Assembly: GCF_020164535.1 (NCBI RefSeq)
Contig: NZ_JAIQZC010000001.1
Span: 868,001 to 932,000 of the forward strand
Length of the DNA: 64,000 nt
Source: Psychroflexus montanilacus
GTDB lineage: Bacteria > Bacteroidota > Bacteroidia > Flavobacteriales > Flavobacteriaceae
Direction: 5' to 3'
Shown here one piece after another: positions 46,017 to 55,702 of the stretch. Position numbers and translations under genes: made by a program. Every line of letters begins with the position of its first letter. Within the stretch, counting starts at the first letter, position 1. A model generated the notes under the pieces. The model worked only from the letters and a program-made list of their open reading frames with translations. It searched no databases and had not been told where the DNA came from.

Positions 46017-47576
46017 TTAAATAATTCTTGGTTTAGTGCCGTAGATGAGAACCCTTAAAAGGACTAAGACGGGTATAATTTCAATTCTTCCTGCCCACAT
46101 TTGAAAAATATAAATGCTTTCTAAGATTGGTGACATAGAAGGGTCTGTAATACCAGAACTCAAGCCTACTGTACCTTGAGCGGAGGCAGCTTCAAAAATA
46201 GCATCAGATAGAGTGAAGTCACCATTCATAAAATAAAGCGTGAATAATGTGGATGAAAAGACAAATAAAATATAGATAAAGGTGAATATTCCTGCTCTAG
46301 CCAATTCTGAATTCATTTCCCTTGGAAGCAGTAGTTTGTGATTAAATTTTACGGCTTTTACCGCATCTTTTGGGAAGAATATTTTATTGATGTGCCAGCG
46401 AAGTCCCTTTTGAAGTAGTAAAGCGCGAATAATTTTAATACCCCCAACGGTACCACCTGCAGATCCACCTATAATCATAGCTGCTGCTACAATAAACAGT
46501 ACAGATAAATCATCCCAGGCTCCGATATCTGAAGTTTGCCAGCCAGTGGTAGTAAGCGCACTCACAAATTGAAATACACCTTCTCTAAAAGGATGGTCTA
46601 CGACTTCTGAGTGCATCAAAAATAAAGAGAGAACCACACCGCCAATAATAGAAGCAATGATGATAGAACGGGTTTGAATATCATCCCATAGTTCACCTAT
46701 TTTACGCTGAAAAAGAAAACGGTAGAAAAAGGGTATAGATAAACCACCAAGCAGCATAGGTAAAATAAAAAGTATTTCCATGTTGACAGATTCATAACCT
46801 GCGATACTATCGTCCAATACACTAAATCCCCCTGTCGATTGACCTGTCAAGGCATTATTGACAGCATCAAAAATATTTTCTGCAAGCGGGTAATCTGGTA
46901 ATATGAAATGCGTACCAATACCTATATAGACTATCATTGCTATAGTGACAAAAAAGTAGACTTTCCAAATGGCTCTAGCGGTCTGTATCACGTTTGTCCT
47001 AAGTTTGGTTCCGCTAGCTTCAGAGCCATACAATAAAACAGCTCCATGACCAGGCAATGATTTGAACACCGCCAGAGACATGACGATAAAGCCAGCACCA
47101 CCCACCCACTGGGAGAAAGAGCGATAAAAAAGCATGGCTTTTCCAACAGAGGGTTCGTGATAAGCCATGGTAAGTCCTGTGGTAGTGAACGCACTTGTGC
47201 TTTCAAAAAGGCAGTGAAGAGGATTTCTGAAGTTTAAAAGACTGGATGTGTAGTCTTGGCCAACGGGAACAAATTCCTGCATGACTGCTAAGGGTGTGAT
47301 CCAAGCTATAAGTAAATAAGGAAGTGCCCCAAAAATCATAATCATCAACCATCCTGTGGCAGCAATAGCCAATGAATGCTTATACTTAGGTTCCTCAGTA
47401 TTTTTTAGAAGGCGATACACTAAATACCCTAGAAGGGTTGTTAAAGTTCCGGCTATTAAAAAACCAGCGAGAGAATACCATTCCTGATAAATAATTGCGA
47501 CAACAGAAGGCACTATCATGACTAATCCTAATATGATTTGAAGGCTAGCAATCTGTTTAATAAATGTTTTATACAT
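46017..47576 (-). CDS. Potassium channel subunit, TrkH/KtrB family
   Basis: A 519-residue membrane protein with four M1-P-M2 repeats. Pore-loop segments are recognisable as [28 protein letters not shown] and QGTVGLSSG, the selectivity-filter positions of the four repeats, each keeping its key glycine. With the adjacent RCK subunit it forms a K+ uptake system. ATG 47576 is preferred to a TTG seven codons upstream that overlaps the previous gene; the gap is then four bases. Confidence 0.92.
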   Translation of the reverse strand: MYKTFIKQIASLQIILGLVMIVPSVVAIIYQEWYSLAGFLIAGTLTTLLGYLVYRLLKNTEEPKYKHSLAIAATGWLMIMIFGALPYLLIAWITPLAVMQEFVPVGQDYTSSLLNFRNPLHCLFESTSAFTTTGLTMAYHEPSVGKAMLFYRSFSQWVGGAGFIVMSLAVFKSLPGHGAVLLYGSEASGTKLRTNVIQTARAIWKVYFFVTIAMIVYIGIGTHFILPDYPLAENIFDAVNNALTGQSTGGFSVLDDSIAGYESVNMEILFILPMLLGGLSIPFFYRFLFQRKIGELWDDIQTRSIIIASIIGGVVLSLFLMHSEVVDHPFREGVFQFVSALTTTGWQTSDIGAWDDLSVLFIVAAAMIIGGSAGGTVGGIKIIRALLLQKGLRWHINKIFFPKDAVKAVKFNHKLLLPREMNSELARAGIFTFIYILFVFSSTLFTLYFMNGDFTLSDAIFEAASAQGTVGLSSGITDPSMSPILESIYIFQMWAGRIEIIPVLVLLRVLIYGTKPRII

Positions 47577-47580
47577 AATC

Positions 47581-47922
47581 CTAGAGTTCTGCTTCAACTT
47601 TGTCTTGAAGCGATGTTAAATCGACTAAGAGAAGATTGAATAGTTGAGTTAAGTTTTGAGAATTTTGAAGGTTGTGTTGTGCATCAGAATAGGTTCTGAG
47701 TTGCTTAACATGCTCTATCATTAAACCAAATTTTGATTCTAAAAGGGTTTGAGAAGGAGATTCTAGAGCCTTATTCATCATATTATTGAGAACTTGTCCG
47801 CTTTCTAGAAGTTCCTTAGACTGATGATGATTTTCATGCAAAGCTTTTTTAAGCAAATTGATTTTATTAAATACACCTAAAATCAATTTTGTAGTTTCCT
47901 TATCTATTTTGAAATGATCCAT
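47581..47922 (-). CDS. Small helical protein of the potassium cluster
   Basis: A 113-residue soluble, all-helical protein with no signal or known motif. It has heptad-like stretches (LILGVFNKINLLKKALHE, LTQLFNLLLVDLTSLQDKV). It lies four bases upstream of trkH and downstream of kdpE on the same strand, so it is probably translated from the same mRNA. I do not recognise it; a helical accessory of the transporter is possible. Confidence 0.7.
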   Translation of the reverse strand: MDHFKIDKETTKLILGVFNKINLLKKALHENHHQSKELLESGQVLNNMMNKALESPSQTLLESKFGLMIEHVKQLRTYSDAQHNLQNSQNLTQLFNLLLVDLTSLQDKVEAEL

Positions 47923-48070
47923 ATGCTGAATAAATATTCATTTTTGATTACGAATACAAAGTTCAGACGAAATGGATATATGAAAAATTAAGGTTTATTG
48001 AAGTTATATAAAGATTTTATAAAGAGGAATAAAATGAAAATAACACTTTTGATTTTTGAAGTAAAACCTC

Positions 48071-48748
48071 CTATTGAAAACGGTAACCTACACCACTTTC
48101 AGTAATAAGATGCTGCGGGTTATTGGGGTTGTCTTCAATTTTTTTTCTTAGGCTCCCAACAAAAACTCTCAAGTATTGGGTCTCGGTTTGGTAGCTATAC
48201 CCCCAAACTTCTTTAAGCAAATATTGATGCGTTAATACTTTGCCTTCGTTTTTAGCAAATAAAGCAAGTAGATTATACTCGGTTGACGTGAGTTTTATCA
48301 TTTCATCTTTTCTTTTTACAATGCGCCCAACTAAATCGATCTCAACATCTCCGCAAATAAGTGTAGACTCATTCTTTGTATTTTGATTTCGTCTAATAGC
48401 AGATCGGATCCTGGCTAAAAGCTCACCAGTCCTAAAAGGTTTAGTTAAGTAGTCTGTCGCACCATTGTCTAGAGCAGACACAATATCAGATTCATTGTCT
48501 TGGACCGAAAGAATTATAATTGGCTTGTTATACCATCCTCTTAATTCAGACAAAACTTCGTGACCACTCATATCTGGTAAACCAATGTCAAGCAAAATCA
48601 GATCTGGAGGATGACTTGCAGACAAAACCACGCCTTCTTTTCCTGTGCTGGCTTGTACTACTTTATAATTATTGCTTTCCAAATTTATTTGAAGCAACTT
48701 CCTTATTTGTGGTTCATCGTCGATAATAAGTATTTCAGCTTTATTCAT
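48071..48748 (-). CDS. KdpE-like response regulator (OmpR/PhoB family)
   Basis: A 225-residue regulator. The receiver has D10-D11, the phospho-acceptor D54 (LILLDIGLPDMSG) and LTKPF. The C-terminal winged helix (about 130-225) ends ITESGVGYRF. The receiver is closest in feel to KdpE (GWYNKPIIILSV). ATG 48748 is chosen over a GTG ten codons upstream that lies inside the kinase gene. It is directly downstream of the KdpD-like kinase gene and upstream of the Trk/Ktr genes it probably regulates. Confidence 0.88.
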   Translation of the reverse strand: MNKAEILIIDDEPQIRKLLQINLESNNYKVVQASTGKEGVVLSASHPPDLILLDIGLPDMSGHEVLSELRGWYNKPIIILSVQDNESDIVSALDNGATDYLTKPFRTGELLARIRSAIRRNQNTKNESTLICGDVEIDLVGRIVKRKDEMIKLTSTEYNLLALFAKNEGKVLTHQYLLKEVWGYSYQTETQYLRVFVGSLRKKIEDNPNNPQHLITESGVGYRFQ

Positions 48749-48749
48749 T

Positions 48750-49823
48750 TCAAGTGTTGAGATTTTTTGAAAATTCACATGGGATCTTTACTGTAAAACG
48801 AGCCCCGCCTTCTTTCAGGTTATCTAAAATAACCAAACCCTTCATAGCTTCAGTGAAGCCTTTCACGATGGAAAGTCCTAATCCTGTTCCTCCTGTTGCG
48901 GTATGATTTAATCGATAAAATTTATCAAAGACATAATCAATTTCATTTTTCGGAAAGCCTTTGCCATTATCTGAAACTTCAATGAAACAATGCGTCAAAT
49001 TATGATCTATTTGAATTTTAATTGTCGACCCTTTTGGCGTATGTTGTAACGAATTATGAACAAGGTTATATAGAACTTGCTCAACTAAACCACTATCCAG
49101 TTTAAATAAGGGTAAATTTTCATTCGGTTCAAATTTAATCTGATGGTGAGCTGCATCATCTTTATTGTCTTTGATAACAGAAAACACAAGCTCATTTAGA
49201 TCACACCAGTCTTCTTTAGGTTGAATAAAACCTGCTTCTAGCCTACTCATGCTAAGTAAGTTTTCAACTTGTCGGTTCAGGCGAAAACTTGCAATTTCGA
49301 TTTCTGAATACAGTTCGTTTTGATTTTCTTTTGAAAGCTGTGTGTTGTTATCTTTGATAGTGTCTATGGCACCAATAATCGTCGATATAGGCGTTCTCAA
49401 TTCATGAGATAATGAATTAAGCAAGGTATTGTATAGTTGGATGGCTTTGGCTTTTTCTTCTTCCAGGCGCTCCTTTTGTTCAAACTGCCGAATTTTGTAG
49501 GTCAAAACAGCATTGATGGAAGCAATGACAAAGTACATTAAGAACATCAACGCATCTTCTGGCGTAGCAATTCGCCAGGTCAAAATTGGTGGTATAAAAA
49601 AGAAGTTCCAGATTAATGCGCTTAGCAAAGCAGAGAGCATTACTGGCAGAATATCAAAAAGAATAGCGTTAAGAGAAACTACGAGAAGTAATATAAGCGC
49701 AACGGTTCTATAACCGATGAATTCAACAGATAAAAAACACAATATGGAAGTGATTACTATGAGTAAAACACTAATCAAATATTGATTTTTCTTAGAATAT
49801 TTTCGAGTTCGAAGTAAATCCAA
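48750..49823 (-). CDS. KdpD-like sensor histidine kinase lacking the N-terminal KdpD/USP domains
   Basis: A 357-residue kinase. It begins with a four-helix DUF4118 membrane region (about 15-110) that includes LIWNFFFIPPILTW, the hallmark of the KdpD transmembrane block. HisKA follows with the phospho-acceptor H140 in SLSHELRTPIST, then HATPase_c (LYNLVHNSLQHTPKG, DNGKGFP, GGTGLGLSIVKG). E. coli KdpD is about 894 residues and carries N-terminal KdpD and UspA domains; these are absent and no room is left for them upstream. The stop is one base from the kdpE-like start. Confidence 0.9.
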   Translation of the reverse strand: MDLLRTRKYSKKNQYLISVLLIVITSILCFLSVEFIGYRTVALILLLVVSLNAILFDILPVMLSALLSALIWNFFFIPPILTWRIATPEDALMFLMYFVIASINAVLTYKIRQFEQKERLEEEKAKAIQLYNTLLNSLSHELRTPISTIIGAIDTIKDNNTQLSKENQNELYSEIEIASFRLNRQVENLLSMSRLEAGFIQPKEDWCDLNELVFSVIKDNKDDAAHHQIKFEPNENLPLFKLDSGLVEQVLYNLVHNSLQHTPKGSTIKIQIDHNLTHCFIEVSDNGKGFPKNEIDYVFDKFYRLNHTATGGTGLGLSIVKGFTEAMKGLVILDNLKEGGARFTVKIPCEFSKNLNT

Positions 49824-49872
49824 TTTTTATTTCAAATTTAGTTATTGAATTATAAAGATTGTGTAAAGATTT

Positions 49873-51189
49873 TTATTCTGCTACGTTTCGATAAACCTTC
49901 CCGCCTTTCATGACAAAAACAATAGTTTCGATGCTGTTGACGAAATCCTTTGAAAGGTTGCCTTTTACAGCAATAATATCTGCATTGGCACCTGGAATTA
50001 GCTGACCAATTTCATTTTCTTTTTTTAAATGAACGGCTGAAATATAGGTTGCAGACTGCAAAATATCCAGCGGAGACATTCCAGCTTCATAGTAAGTTCT
50101 AAACATATCCTGAGAAGATTGCCCACGAGTAGTCCCTATGTCAGTATAGTTATCAGATCCTGCCACGATAGGCACATTAAGCTGAATAGCTTTAGACAAT
50201 CTATTTTCCATAGCTTGAAGGTATTTGTTTATCCACGGTAACTCCTCACCAGAACTGTGCCCGAGGAGTTGAGCATAGGTATTCATATAAGCTCGACTAT
50301 TTTCGGTAGGAACTAGAAAAATATTCTTTTCAGCCATTTTGGTTAAGGTAGAATCAGCGATATTAAACCCGTGTTCAATACCATCAACGCCGGCTTCCAC
50401 AGCATTCCAAGCGGAAGCATTGGTGACACAATGCGCAGTAACCGTAAGCTTGTGTGAATGGGCCGTTTGCACGATTGCTTTCATTTCCTCGACAGATAAA
50501 ACAGTATTGTTTGGGAGATTATCTGCACAAATTTTGATAAGGTCTACATTTTGATTCACGTGCTCTCGAACAGCGTTTTTCGCATCGTCAACACTTTTGA
50601 TAATACGGTATTCCAGATCAATCAAGTCTTGATGCTGTGGAGACACCCCATAAATCTGCCCTCCAGCGGCGCCCATAATAGGACCAGAAGCAAAGATGCG
50701 CGGCCCAGCTACTGTTCCTTCTTCTATAGCGTCTCTCAATGCTACATCCAAGAAAAGTCCTGAATTCCCTAAATCTTTGATGCTGGTAATTCCTACGTCT
50801 AAATAAGATTTAGCCCTTTTAAATCCCCGCAAAGCTCTCAAGGCATCGGTTTCCATCATGAGAGATTTCACACTGTGTTCGGCAAAATCCTCACTTGCTT
50901 CTTGAGAAAATAACACATGCGTGTGAGCATCTATCAATCCTGGAAGAACTGTATAATCTGATAAATCAATAAATTCAACGTCATCCGGAACCTCTATAAA
51001 GTCTTCAACAGAATTGATTTTAGAGCCCTGCACGTGAATCCATTTGTTTTCTACAAGCGCATTGGTCTTGCTATCATACATAGTGCCCGCCTTAATAAAA
51101 ATATCGTTTTCTTGAGCAAGCAAACTAGATTGAAAGCAAATCAGAATAAGACATATTTGAATAATAATCGTGTAACTTTTCATGGTCAT
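49873..51189 (-). CDS. Secreted amidohydrolase family protein
   Basis: A 438-residue metal-dependent hydrolase with a signal peptide ending SLLAQ. Metal ligands appear as LIDAHTHVLF, TVTAHCV, GIEHGFN and AGSDNYTDIG. The C-terminal ADIIAVKGN/VFVMKGGKVYRN is the usual amidohydrolase end. It resembles the imidazolonepropionase/Xaa-Pro dipeptidase-like group (CNX and related prolidases), so a periplasmic peptidase or cyclic amidase role is possible. An ATG two codons downstream (51183) is an equally likely start. Confidence 0.85.
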   Translation of the reverse strand: MTMKSYTIIIQICLILICFQSSLLAQENDIFIKAGTMYDSKTNALVENKWIHVQGSKINSVEDFIEVPDDVEFIDLSDYTVLPGLIDAHTHVLFSQEASEDFAEHSVKSLMMETDALRALRGFKRAKSYLDVGITSIKDLGNSGLFLDVALRDAIEEGTVAGPRIFASGPIMGAAGGQIYGVSPQHQDLIDLEYRIIKSVDDAKNAVREHVNQNVDLIKICADNLPNNTVLSVEEMKAIVQTAHSHKLTVTAHCVTNASAWNAVEAGVDGIEHGFNIADSTLTKMAEKNIFLVPTENSRAYMNTYAQLLGHSSGEELPWINKYLQAMENRLSKAIQLNVPIVAGSDNYTDIGTTRGQSSQDMFRTYYEAGMSPLDILQSATYISAVHLKKENEIGQLIPGANADIIAVKGNLSKDFVNSIETIVFVMKGGKVYRNVAE

Positions 51190-51365
51190 GACTGGAATTG
51201 ATTCTTCCTTATAAAACTAAACTTTTATTTTATAAGTCAAGTCCTGCTGATTTATATTGCAACCTATGCTGCTGAGCATTTTATAATCAGTAGCCGAAGT
51301 ATTCGTAAAATCTAAAAGAAATCCTATAAGACTTCAGGGAGTTCAGTTTACTGAAAAAGAAATGT

Positions 51366-51373
51366 TACTTTTG
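51366..51373 (+). promoter_or_regulatory. -7 box of the oxidoreductase/hbd operon
   Basis: TACTTTTG matches TAnnTTTG and lies 18 bases before ATG 51392. It would sit inside the coding region if the ATG at 51362 were used. The -33 position reads TTC, a weak match. Confidence 0.4.
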
Positions 51374-51391
51374 TGTAAAATCATACTATTT

Positions 51392-52357
51392 ATGCTAAAA
51401 GTCGGCGTTTTGGGAGCAGGACATCTCGGTAAAATTCACCTGAGATTGCTCAATGAATCCAAAAAATATACCTTCGTTGGGTTTCACGATACCAATAAAA
51501 CTCATGCCTTAGCCATTGAAAAAGAATTTGGCTATCCTTACTTTGAAAACTACGAGGATTTACTCAAGGAAGTAGACGTGATCGATATCGTTACGCCCAC
51601 GACCTATCATTATAAAACCGCCGAACAAGCCATAAAAGCTGGTGTGCATTTATTTGTTGAAAAGCCCATCACCTCTACGGTTGAAGAAGCTGAAAGCTTG
51701 ATTGAACTTGCCAAAAACTATAAGGTTAAAGGCCAGGTAGGACATGTGGAGCGATTTAATCCCGCCTTTAGAGCGGCGATTGATAAAATTGACAACCCCA
51801 TGTTTATTGAGTCTCACAGACTGGCAGAATTTAATCCTCGGGGAACGGATGTGCCGGTTGTGTTAGACCTGATGATTCACGACATCGACGCCATTTTGAG
51901 TGTGGTCAAGTCCAAAGTGAAAAACATCAACGCCAGCGGAGTTGCTATCATTTCTGAAACTCCAGATATTGCCAATGCCAGAATTCAATTTGAAAATGGC
52001 TGTGTGGCCAATTTAACCGCCAGCAGAATTTCGTTGAAGAACATGCGTAAATCTCGTTTTTTCCAAAGAGACGCATACGTATCTGTTGATTTTCTTGAAA
52101 AAGTGACGGAAGTCGTAAAAATGAAAGACGCCCCCAAAGAGCCAGATGATTTTGCTATGATTCTCCAGAATGCGGAGGGCGTAAAAAAACAAATCTATTT
52201 TGATAATCCTGAAATCGAAACCAACAACGCCATATTGGATGAGTTGGAGACCTTTGCAGAGGCTATCGAAAACGACACCACGCCGATTGTGACTTTAGAG
52301 CAAGGTACAGAAGCTTTACGGGTGGCGATGCAAATCATAAAAGCATTTGATAACTAA
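51392..52357 (+). CDS. Gfo/Idh/MocA family oxidoreductase
   Basis: A 321-residue NAD(P)-dependent oxidoreductase. The Rossmann motif VGVLGAGHLGKIH opens the protein. EKPITSTVEEAE carries the conserved EKP lysine, and GQVGHVERFNPAF the domain-linking motif. Substrate is probably a sugar or inositol-like polyol; the context with a CoA dehydrogenase gives no help. The start ATG 51392 is preferred to 51362, which would place the promoter box inside the gene. Confidence 0.88.
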   Translation: MLKVGVLGAGHLGKIHLRLLNESKKYTFVGFHDTNKTHALAIEKEFGYPYFENYEDLLKEVDVIDIVTPTTYHYKTAEQAIKAGVHLFVEKPITSTVEEAESLIELAKNYKVKGQVGHVERFNPAFRAAIDKIDNPMFIESHRLAEFNPRGTDVPVVLDLMIHDIDAILSVVKSKVKNINASGVAIISETPDIANARIQFENGCVANLTASRISLKNMRKSRFFQRDAYVSVDFLEKVTEVVKMKDAPKEPDDFAMILQNAEGVKKQIYFDNPEIETNNAILDELETFAEAIENDTTPIVTLEQGTEALRVAMQIIKAFDN

Positions 52358-52378
52358 AAATTTCAAAATATAAAATTC

Positions 52379-53269
52379 ATGAAACATATTTCAATTATAG
52401 GAGCAGGAACCATGGGAAACGGTATTGCACACACCTTCGCCCAATTCGATTATAAAGTCAACTTAATCGATGTTTCTAAAGACAGCTTAGACAAAGGAAT
52501 TGCGACCATCACGAGAAATTTAGACCGTATGGTGAGCAAAGAAAAAATAAGTGAAGAGGACAAAAAAAGAACATTAGCCAACCTTACCACCTTTACGAGT
52601 CTAGCTGATGGAGCCAAAAACGCTGACTTGGTGGTGGAAGCGGCGACAGAAAATGAAAGCATCAAGCTGGATATCTTCAGAGAACTGGATAAAATTTGTC
52701 CTGTTGAAGCTATTTTGGCTACCAATACAAGTTCCATTCCGATTACTAAAATTGCCGCAGTTACTGGCAGACCAAAACAAGTGATTGGCATGCACTTTAT
52801 GAATCCTGTACCAATCATGAAATTGGTAGAAATCATTAGAGGTTACAACACCAGTGATGAGATCACTAACACCGTTGTAGAATTGGCTAAAAAGCTAGGT
52901 AAAGTTCCAACGGAAGTCAACGACTATCCAGGATTTGTAGCCAATCGCATTTTGATGCCGATGATCAACGAGGCCGTTGAAACCTTATACAACAATGTAG
53001 CGGGGGTTCAAGAAATTGACACCGTCATGAAACTGGGTATGGCTCACCCGATGGGCCCACTACAGTTAGCAGATTTCATCGGATTGGACGTTTGTCTTTC
53101 CATCCTTGAAGTCATGTACGACGGTTTTAAAAACCCTAAATACGCGCCCTGCCCACTGCTAGTCAATATGGTAAGAGCTGGCAAACTAGGTGTGAAATCT
53201 GGTGAAGGCTTCTACGACTACAGCGAAAGTAAAAAGGCAGAAAAAGTATCTTCACAATTTGTATCCTAA
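52379..53269 (+). CDS. 3-hydroxybutyryl-CoA dehydrogenase
   Basis: A 296-residue enzyme that oxidises (S)-3-hydroxyacyl-CoA with NAD(P) in beta-oxidation or butyrate metabolism. The N-terminal IIGAGTMGNGIAHTFAQ binds NAD. GMHFMNPVPIMKLVEII holds the catalytic histidine, and YPGFVANRILMPMINEA and DTVMKLGMAHPMGPL are the C-terminal domain signatures. Length is normal for Hbd/PaaH. It is the second gene of a run of four on the same strand (22 bases after the oxidoreductase gene, 3 before DUF1015). Confidence 0.94.
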   Translation: MKHISIIGAGTMGNGIAHTFAQFDYKVNLIDVSKDSLDKGIATITRNLDRMVSKEKISEEDKKRTLANLTTFTSLADGAKNADLVVEAATENESIKLDIFRELDKICPVEAILATNTSSIPITKIAAVTGRPKQVIGMHFMNPVPIMKLVEIIRGYNTSDEITNTVVELAKKLGKVPTEVNDYPGFVANRILMPMINEAVETLYNNVAGVQEIDTVMKLGMAHPMGPLQLADFIGLDVCLSILEVMYDGFKNPKYAPCPLLVNMVRAGKLGVKSGEGFYDYSESKKAEKVSSQFVS

Positions 53270-53272
53270 GAC

Positions 53273-54511
53273 ATGCCGATTGTAAAACCTTTTCAAGCGA
53301 CTAGACCTACTCGAGATAAAGTAGGTCTAATTGCTTCAAAACCCTATGATACTTACACCAAAGCTCAAATAGAAGCGCGGTTGGACAACAATCCGTTTTC
53401 ATTTTTGCATATTGTGAATCCTGGGTACAAATACAACAAAGAGATTTCTGGAAAGGAGCGTTTTGGACTGGTCAAAAACAGGTTTGAAGAATTTAAAGAG
53501 GACGGCAGTTTTAAACAAGATGAAAAGCCTTGCTACTATTTACACAAAATCATCTACCGTAATGAAATTCAGTTTGTAGGTTTTGTAGGAGCGGCGAGCA
53601 CTGAAGATTACGAGAAAAACATCATCAGAAAACACGAAGATACGCTCAAAGAAAAAGTAGATATTTTTACTGAATATTTAAAAACCGTTCGGTTTAATGC
53701 TGATCCTGTGCTGCTTACCTACCCTGACAATGAGGTGCTGGAAGGGATTTCTGAAGAGCTGATGAAAGAACGACCAGAATATGAATTCACCACTACCTCC
53801 AGAGAAACGCACCACTTTTGGGTAATTGAAAAGGAAGAACTTCAGAAGCAAATTGAAGCTGAATTTAAAGCCATGCAGCATATTTATATCGCTGATGGTC
53901 ATCACAGAAGTTTGTCATCTATTGATTTAAAGAAAAAGCTCCAGGCTGAAAATGAAGCACACACAGGAACTGAGGCATATAATTACTTTATGGGCTTTTT
54001 CATTCCTGAAAGTCATTTGAGAATTCATGAATTCAACCGATTGGTGAAAGATTTGAACGGTTTGAGCAAAGATGAGTTTTTGATCAAGCTGGATGAGCAG
54101 TTCAAGATTGAAAATCTAAAGCAGAATTATTACAAGCCCTCCAAGCCTCATCACTTCAGCATGTATTTGGATGGAGATTTTTACGAATTGAATTTAAGGT
54201 TTAGAAATTATGATTTCAACGATGCTTTATCCAAGCTCGATGCACAGATTTTGTATCAAACCATCTTAAAGCCTATTTTGGGGATCGAAGATTTAAGAAA
54301 TAATTCCAGACTCGAATATAGCCAGGGACAAAAAGATATGGCTTACGTGAAGGGCATGATTGATAATGGCGAATTTGAAGTTGGCTTTGGTATGTATCCT
54401 GCCAAGATTGAAGAAATGAAAACCATTGCCGACGAAGGCATGAAAATGCCGCCCAAAACTACCTTTATCGAACCGCGATTGAGAAGTGGGATTACGATTT
54501 ATGAATTTTGA
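53273..54511 (+). CDS. DUF1015 family protein
   Basis: A 412-residue cytosolic protein of the DUF1015 family, recognised by IYIADGHHRSLSS (the family's DGHHR motif), VKPFQATRPTRDKVGLIASKPYD at the start in pieces such as VIASKPYD, and GMYPAKIEEMKTIADEG, MPPKTTFIEPRLRSGI at the end. The family is often called SerC-linked or HPr-kinase-like, but its reaction in this organism is unknown. It overlaps or abuts the yggS start. Confidence 0.85.
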   Translation: MPIVKPFQATRPTRDKVGLIASKPYDTYTKAQIEARLDNNPFSFLHIVNPGYKYNKEISGKERFGLVKNRFEEFKEDGSFKQDEKPCYYLHKIIYRNEIQFVGFVGAASTEDYEKNIIRKHEDTLKEKVDIFTEYLKTVRFNADPVLLTYPDNEVLEGISEELMKERPEYEFTTTSRETHHFWVIEKEELQKQIEAEFKAMQHIYIADGHHRSLSSIDLKKKLQAENEAHTGTEAYNYFMGFFIPESHLRIHEFNRLVKDLNGLSKDEFLIKLDEQFKIENLKQNYYKPSKPHHFSMYLDGDFYELNLRFRNYDFNDALSKLDAQILYQTILKPILGIEDLRNNSRLEYSQGQKDMAYVKGMIDNGEFEVGFGMYPAKIEEMKTIADEGMKMPPKTTFIEPRLRSGITIYEF

Positions 54512-54521
54512 AACTAAAGCT

Positions 54522-55181
54522 ATGGAAGGCACTATAAAAGAACACATCAAAACATTCACTGAAGAATTGGGCGAGCATATTGACCTGGTGGCGGTATCCA
54601 AAACCAAACCCAACCAAGACTTAATGGAAGCTTACGAAGCTGGTCAGCGTATTTTTGGAGAAAACAAAGTCCAGGAAATGACCGACAAGTGGGAAGCTTT
54701 GCCCAAGGACATCCAATGGCATATGGTGGGTCACGTCCAAACCAACAAGGTAAAGTACATGGCACCTTACGTGGATCTCATCCATGCTGTACATAAACTG
54801 AAACTGCTGAAAGAAATCAACAAGCGAGCAAAAGAAAACGATCGTGTGATCAATTGTTTATTACAGGTGAAGATTGCTGAAGAAGATTCCAAATATGGCA
54901 TGTCTCCAGACGAATTACGAGCTTTTCTTAAGGATGAAAAACTCTCAGAATTAAAGAATGTCAAGTTGAAAGGCTTAATGGCCATGGCTACTTTTACCGA
55001 GGATGAAGACCAAATCCACAGAGAATTTCAAGTTCTGCAGGACCTCTACGAGGAAACCTCAAAAACTCAAGCTGATTTTAGTATTCTTTCCATCGGGATG
55101 AGTGGTGATTACAAAATCGCGATGCAGCACGGGACTAATATGGTAAGGATTGGAAGTTCGATTTTTGGGGCAAGGCATTAA
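54522..55181 (+). CDS. YggS/PLPBP family PLP-binding protein
   Basis: A 219-residue TIM-barrel protein that keeps PLP and amino-acid pools in balance. The lysine in VAVSKTKPNQD is the PLP site; IFGENKVQEM, WHMVGHVQTNKVKYM and SIGMSGDYKIAMQHGTNMVRIGSSIFG are the family signatures. ATG 54522 gives the usual length; an ATG at 54501 would add seven residues and overlap DUF1015. It ends the operon that starts with the Gfo-type oxidoreductase gene. Confidence 0.92.
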   Translation: MEGTIKEHIKTFTEELGEHIDLVAVSKTKPNQDLMEAYEAGQRIFGENKVQEMTDKWEALPKDIQWHMVGHVQTNKVKYMAPYVDLIHAVHKLKLLKEINKRAKENDRVINCLLQVKIAEEDSKYGMSPDELRAFLKDEKLSELKNVKLKGLMAMATFTEDEDQIHREFQVLQDLYEETSKTQADFSILSIGMSGDYKIAMQHGTNMVRIGSSIFGARH

Positions 55182-55639
55182 GGTAGAGATACACCTGAGA
55201 CAAAAAGCATTAATTCTTTATAATTTTTTTACCGCAGAGACGCGGAGAACGCAGAGATTATTACGAAAAGTCACATTCTATGCAAAAGATTTCAAAGGAT
55301 AAGGGTAATAAGGCTATGTTTTGAGGGCAGCGCCCTCTAATCTTAATAACTCGACCTACTTCAATTAAAGTGAAGGGGCAGCGCCCTGTCATCTTCAATC
55401 TATCTAAAAATAAAAGTTCTCTGAAAACTGCTTTTTAAAAAACCTATCGAGTCCATACCTCTTGCTATTCACCACAAAGTTACGGAGGCCACGGAGATTA
55501 GTTTGAAGTAGAATCTAACTCTGATTCTGATACGTTTAGTCCTCATCTTACGTAATTTTAAGTCAGGACAACTAATTTATCTGCTAGTTGTTATTAGATC
55601 CGCTTTGCTACATTCAGGATAACAAGCAGATCCCAAAAA
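55182..55639. repeat. Gene-free region with dispersed repeat fragments
   Basis: About 460 bases without a gene. It holds CGCAGAGACGCGGAGAACGC (55233-55252), two copies of GGGCAGCGCCCT (near 55325 and 55377) that form short GGGC/GCCC hairpins followed by ATCTT, and CACCACAAAGTTACGGAGG (55470-55488). The last is the reverse complement, with two changes, of the CCTCTGTGACTTTGTGGTG word in the 43-kb tandem repeats. These are typical intergenic repeat remnants. Confidence 0.7.
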
Positions 55640-55668
55640 AAAGACCCTGAAACAAGTTCAGGGTCTTT
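55640..55668 (-). terminator. Terminator of hsp20
   Basis: AAAGACCCTGAA and TTCAGGGTCTTT pair perfectly around a 5-base loop, followed on the minus strand by a run of eight T. It lies 35 bases past the hsp20 stop. Confidence 0.9.
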
Positions 55669-55702
55669 AAAAATTTGGCTAATTCTAATTATTCCAAAAG
55701 CA

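Noticed and set aside
47577-47597. TTG start of trkH overlapping the upstream gene
   Set aside because: It adds seven residues not expected in the family, and ATG 47576 leaves a clean four-base gap.
55182-55702. Hidden gene or tRNA in the 520-base gap before hsp20
   Set aside because: Both strands have only short frames, and no cloverleaf with the T-loop word TTCGANNC was found; the content is repeat fragments.
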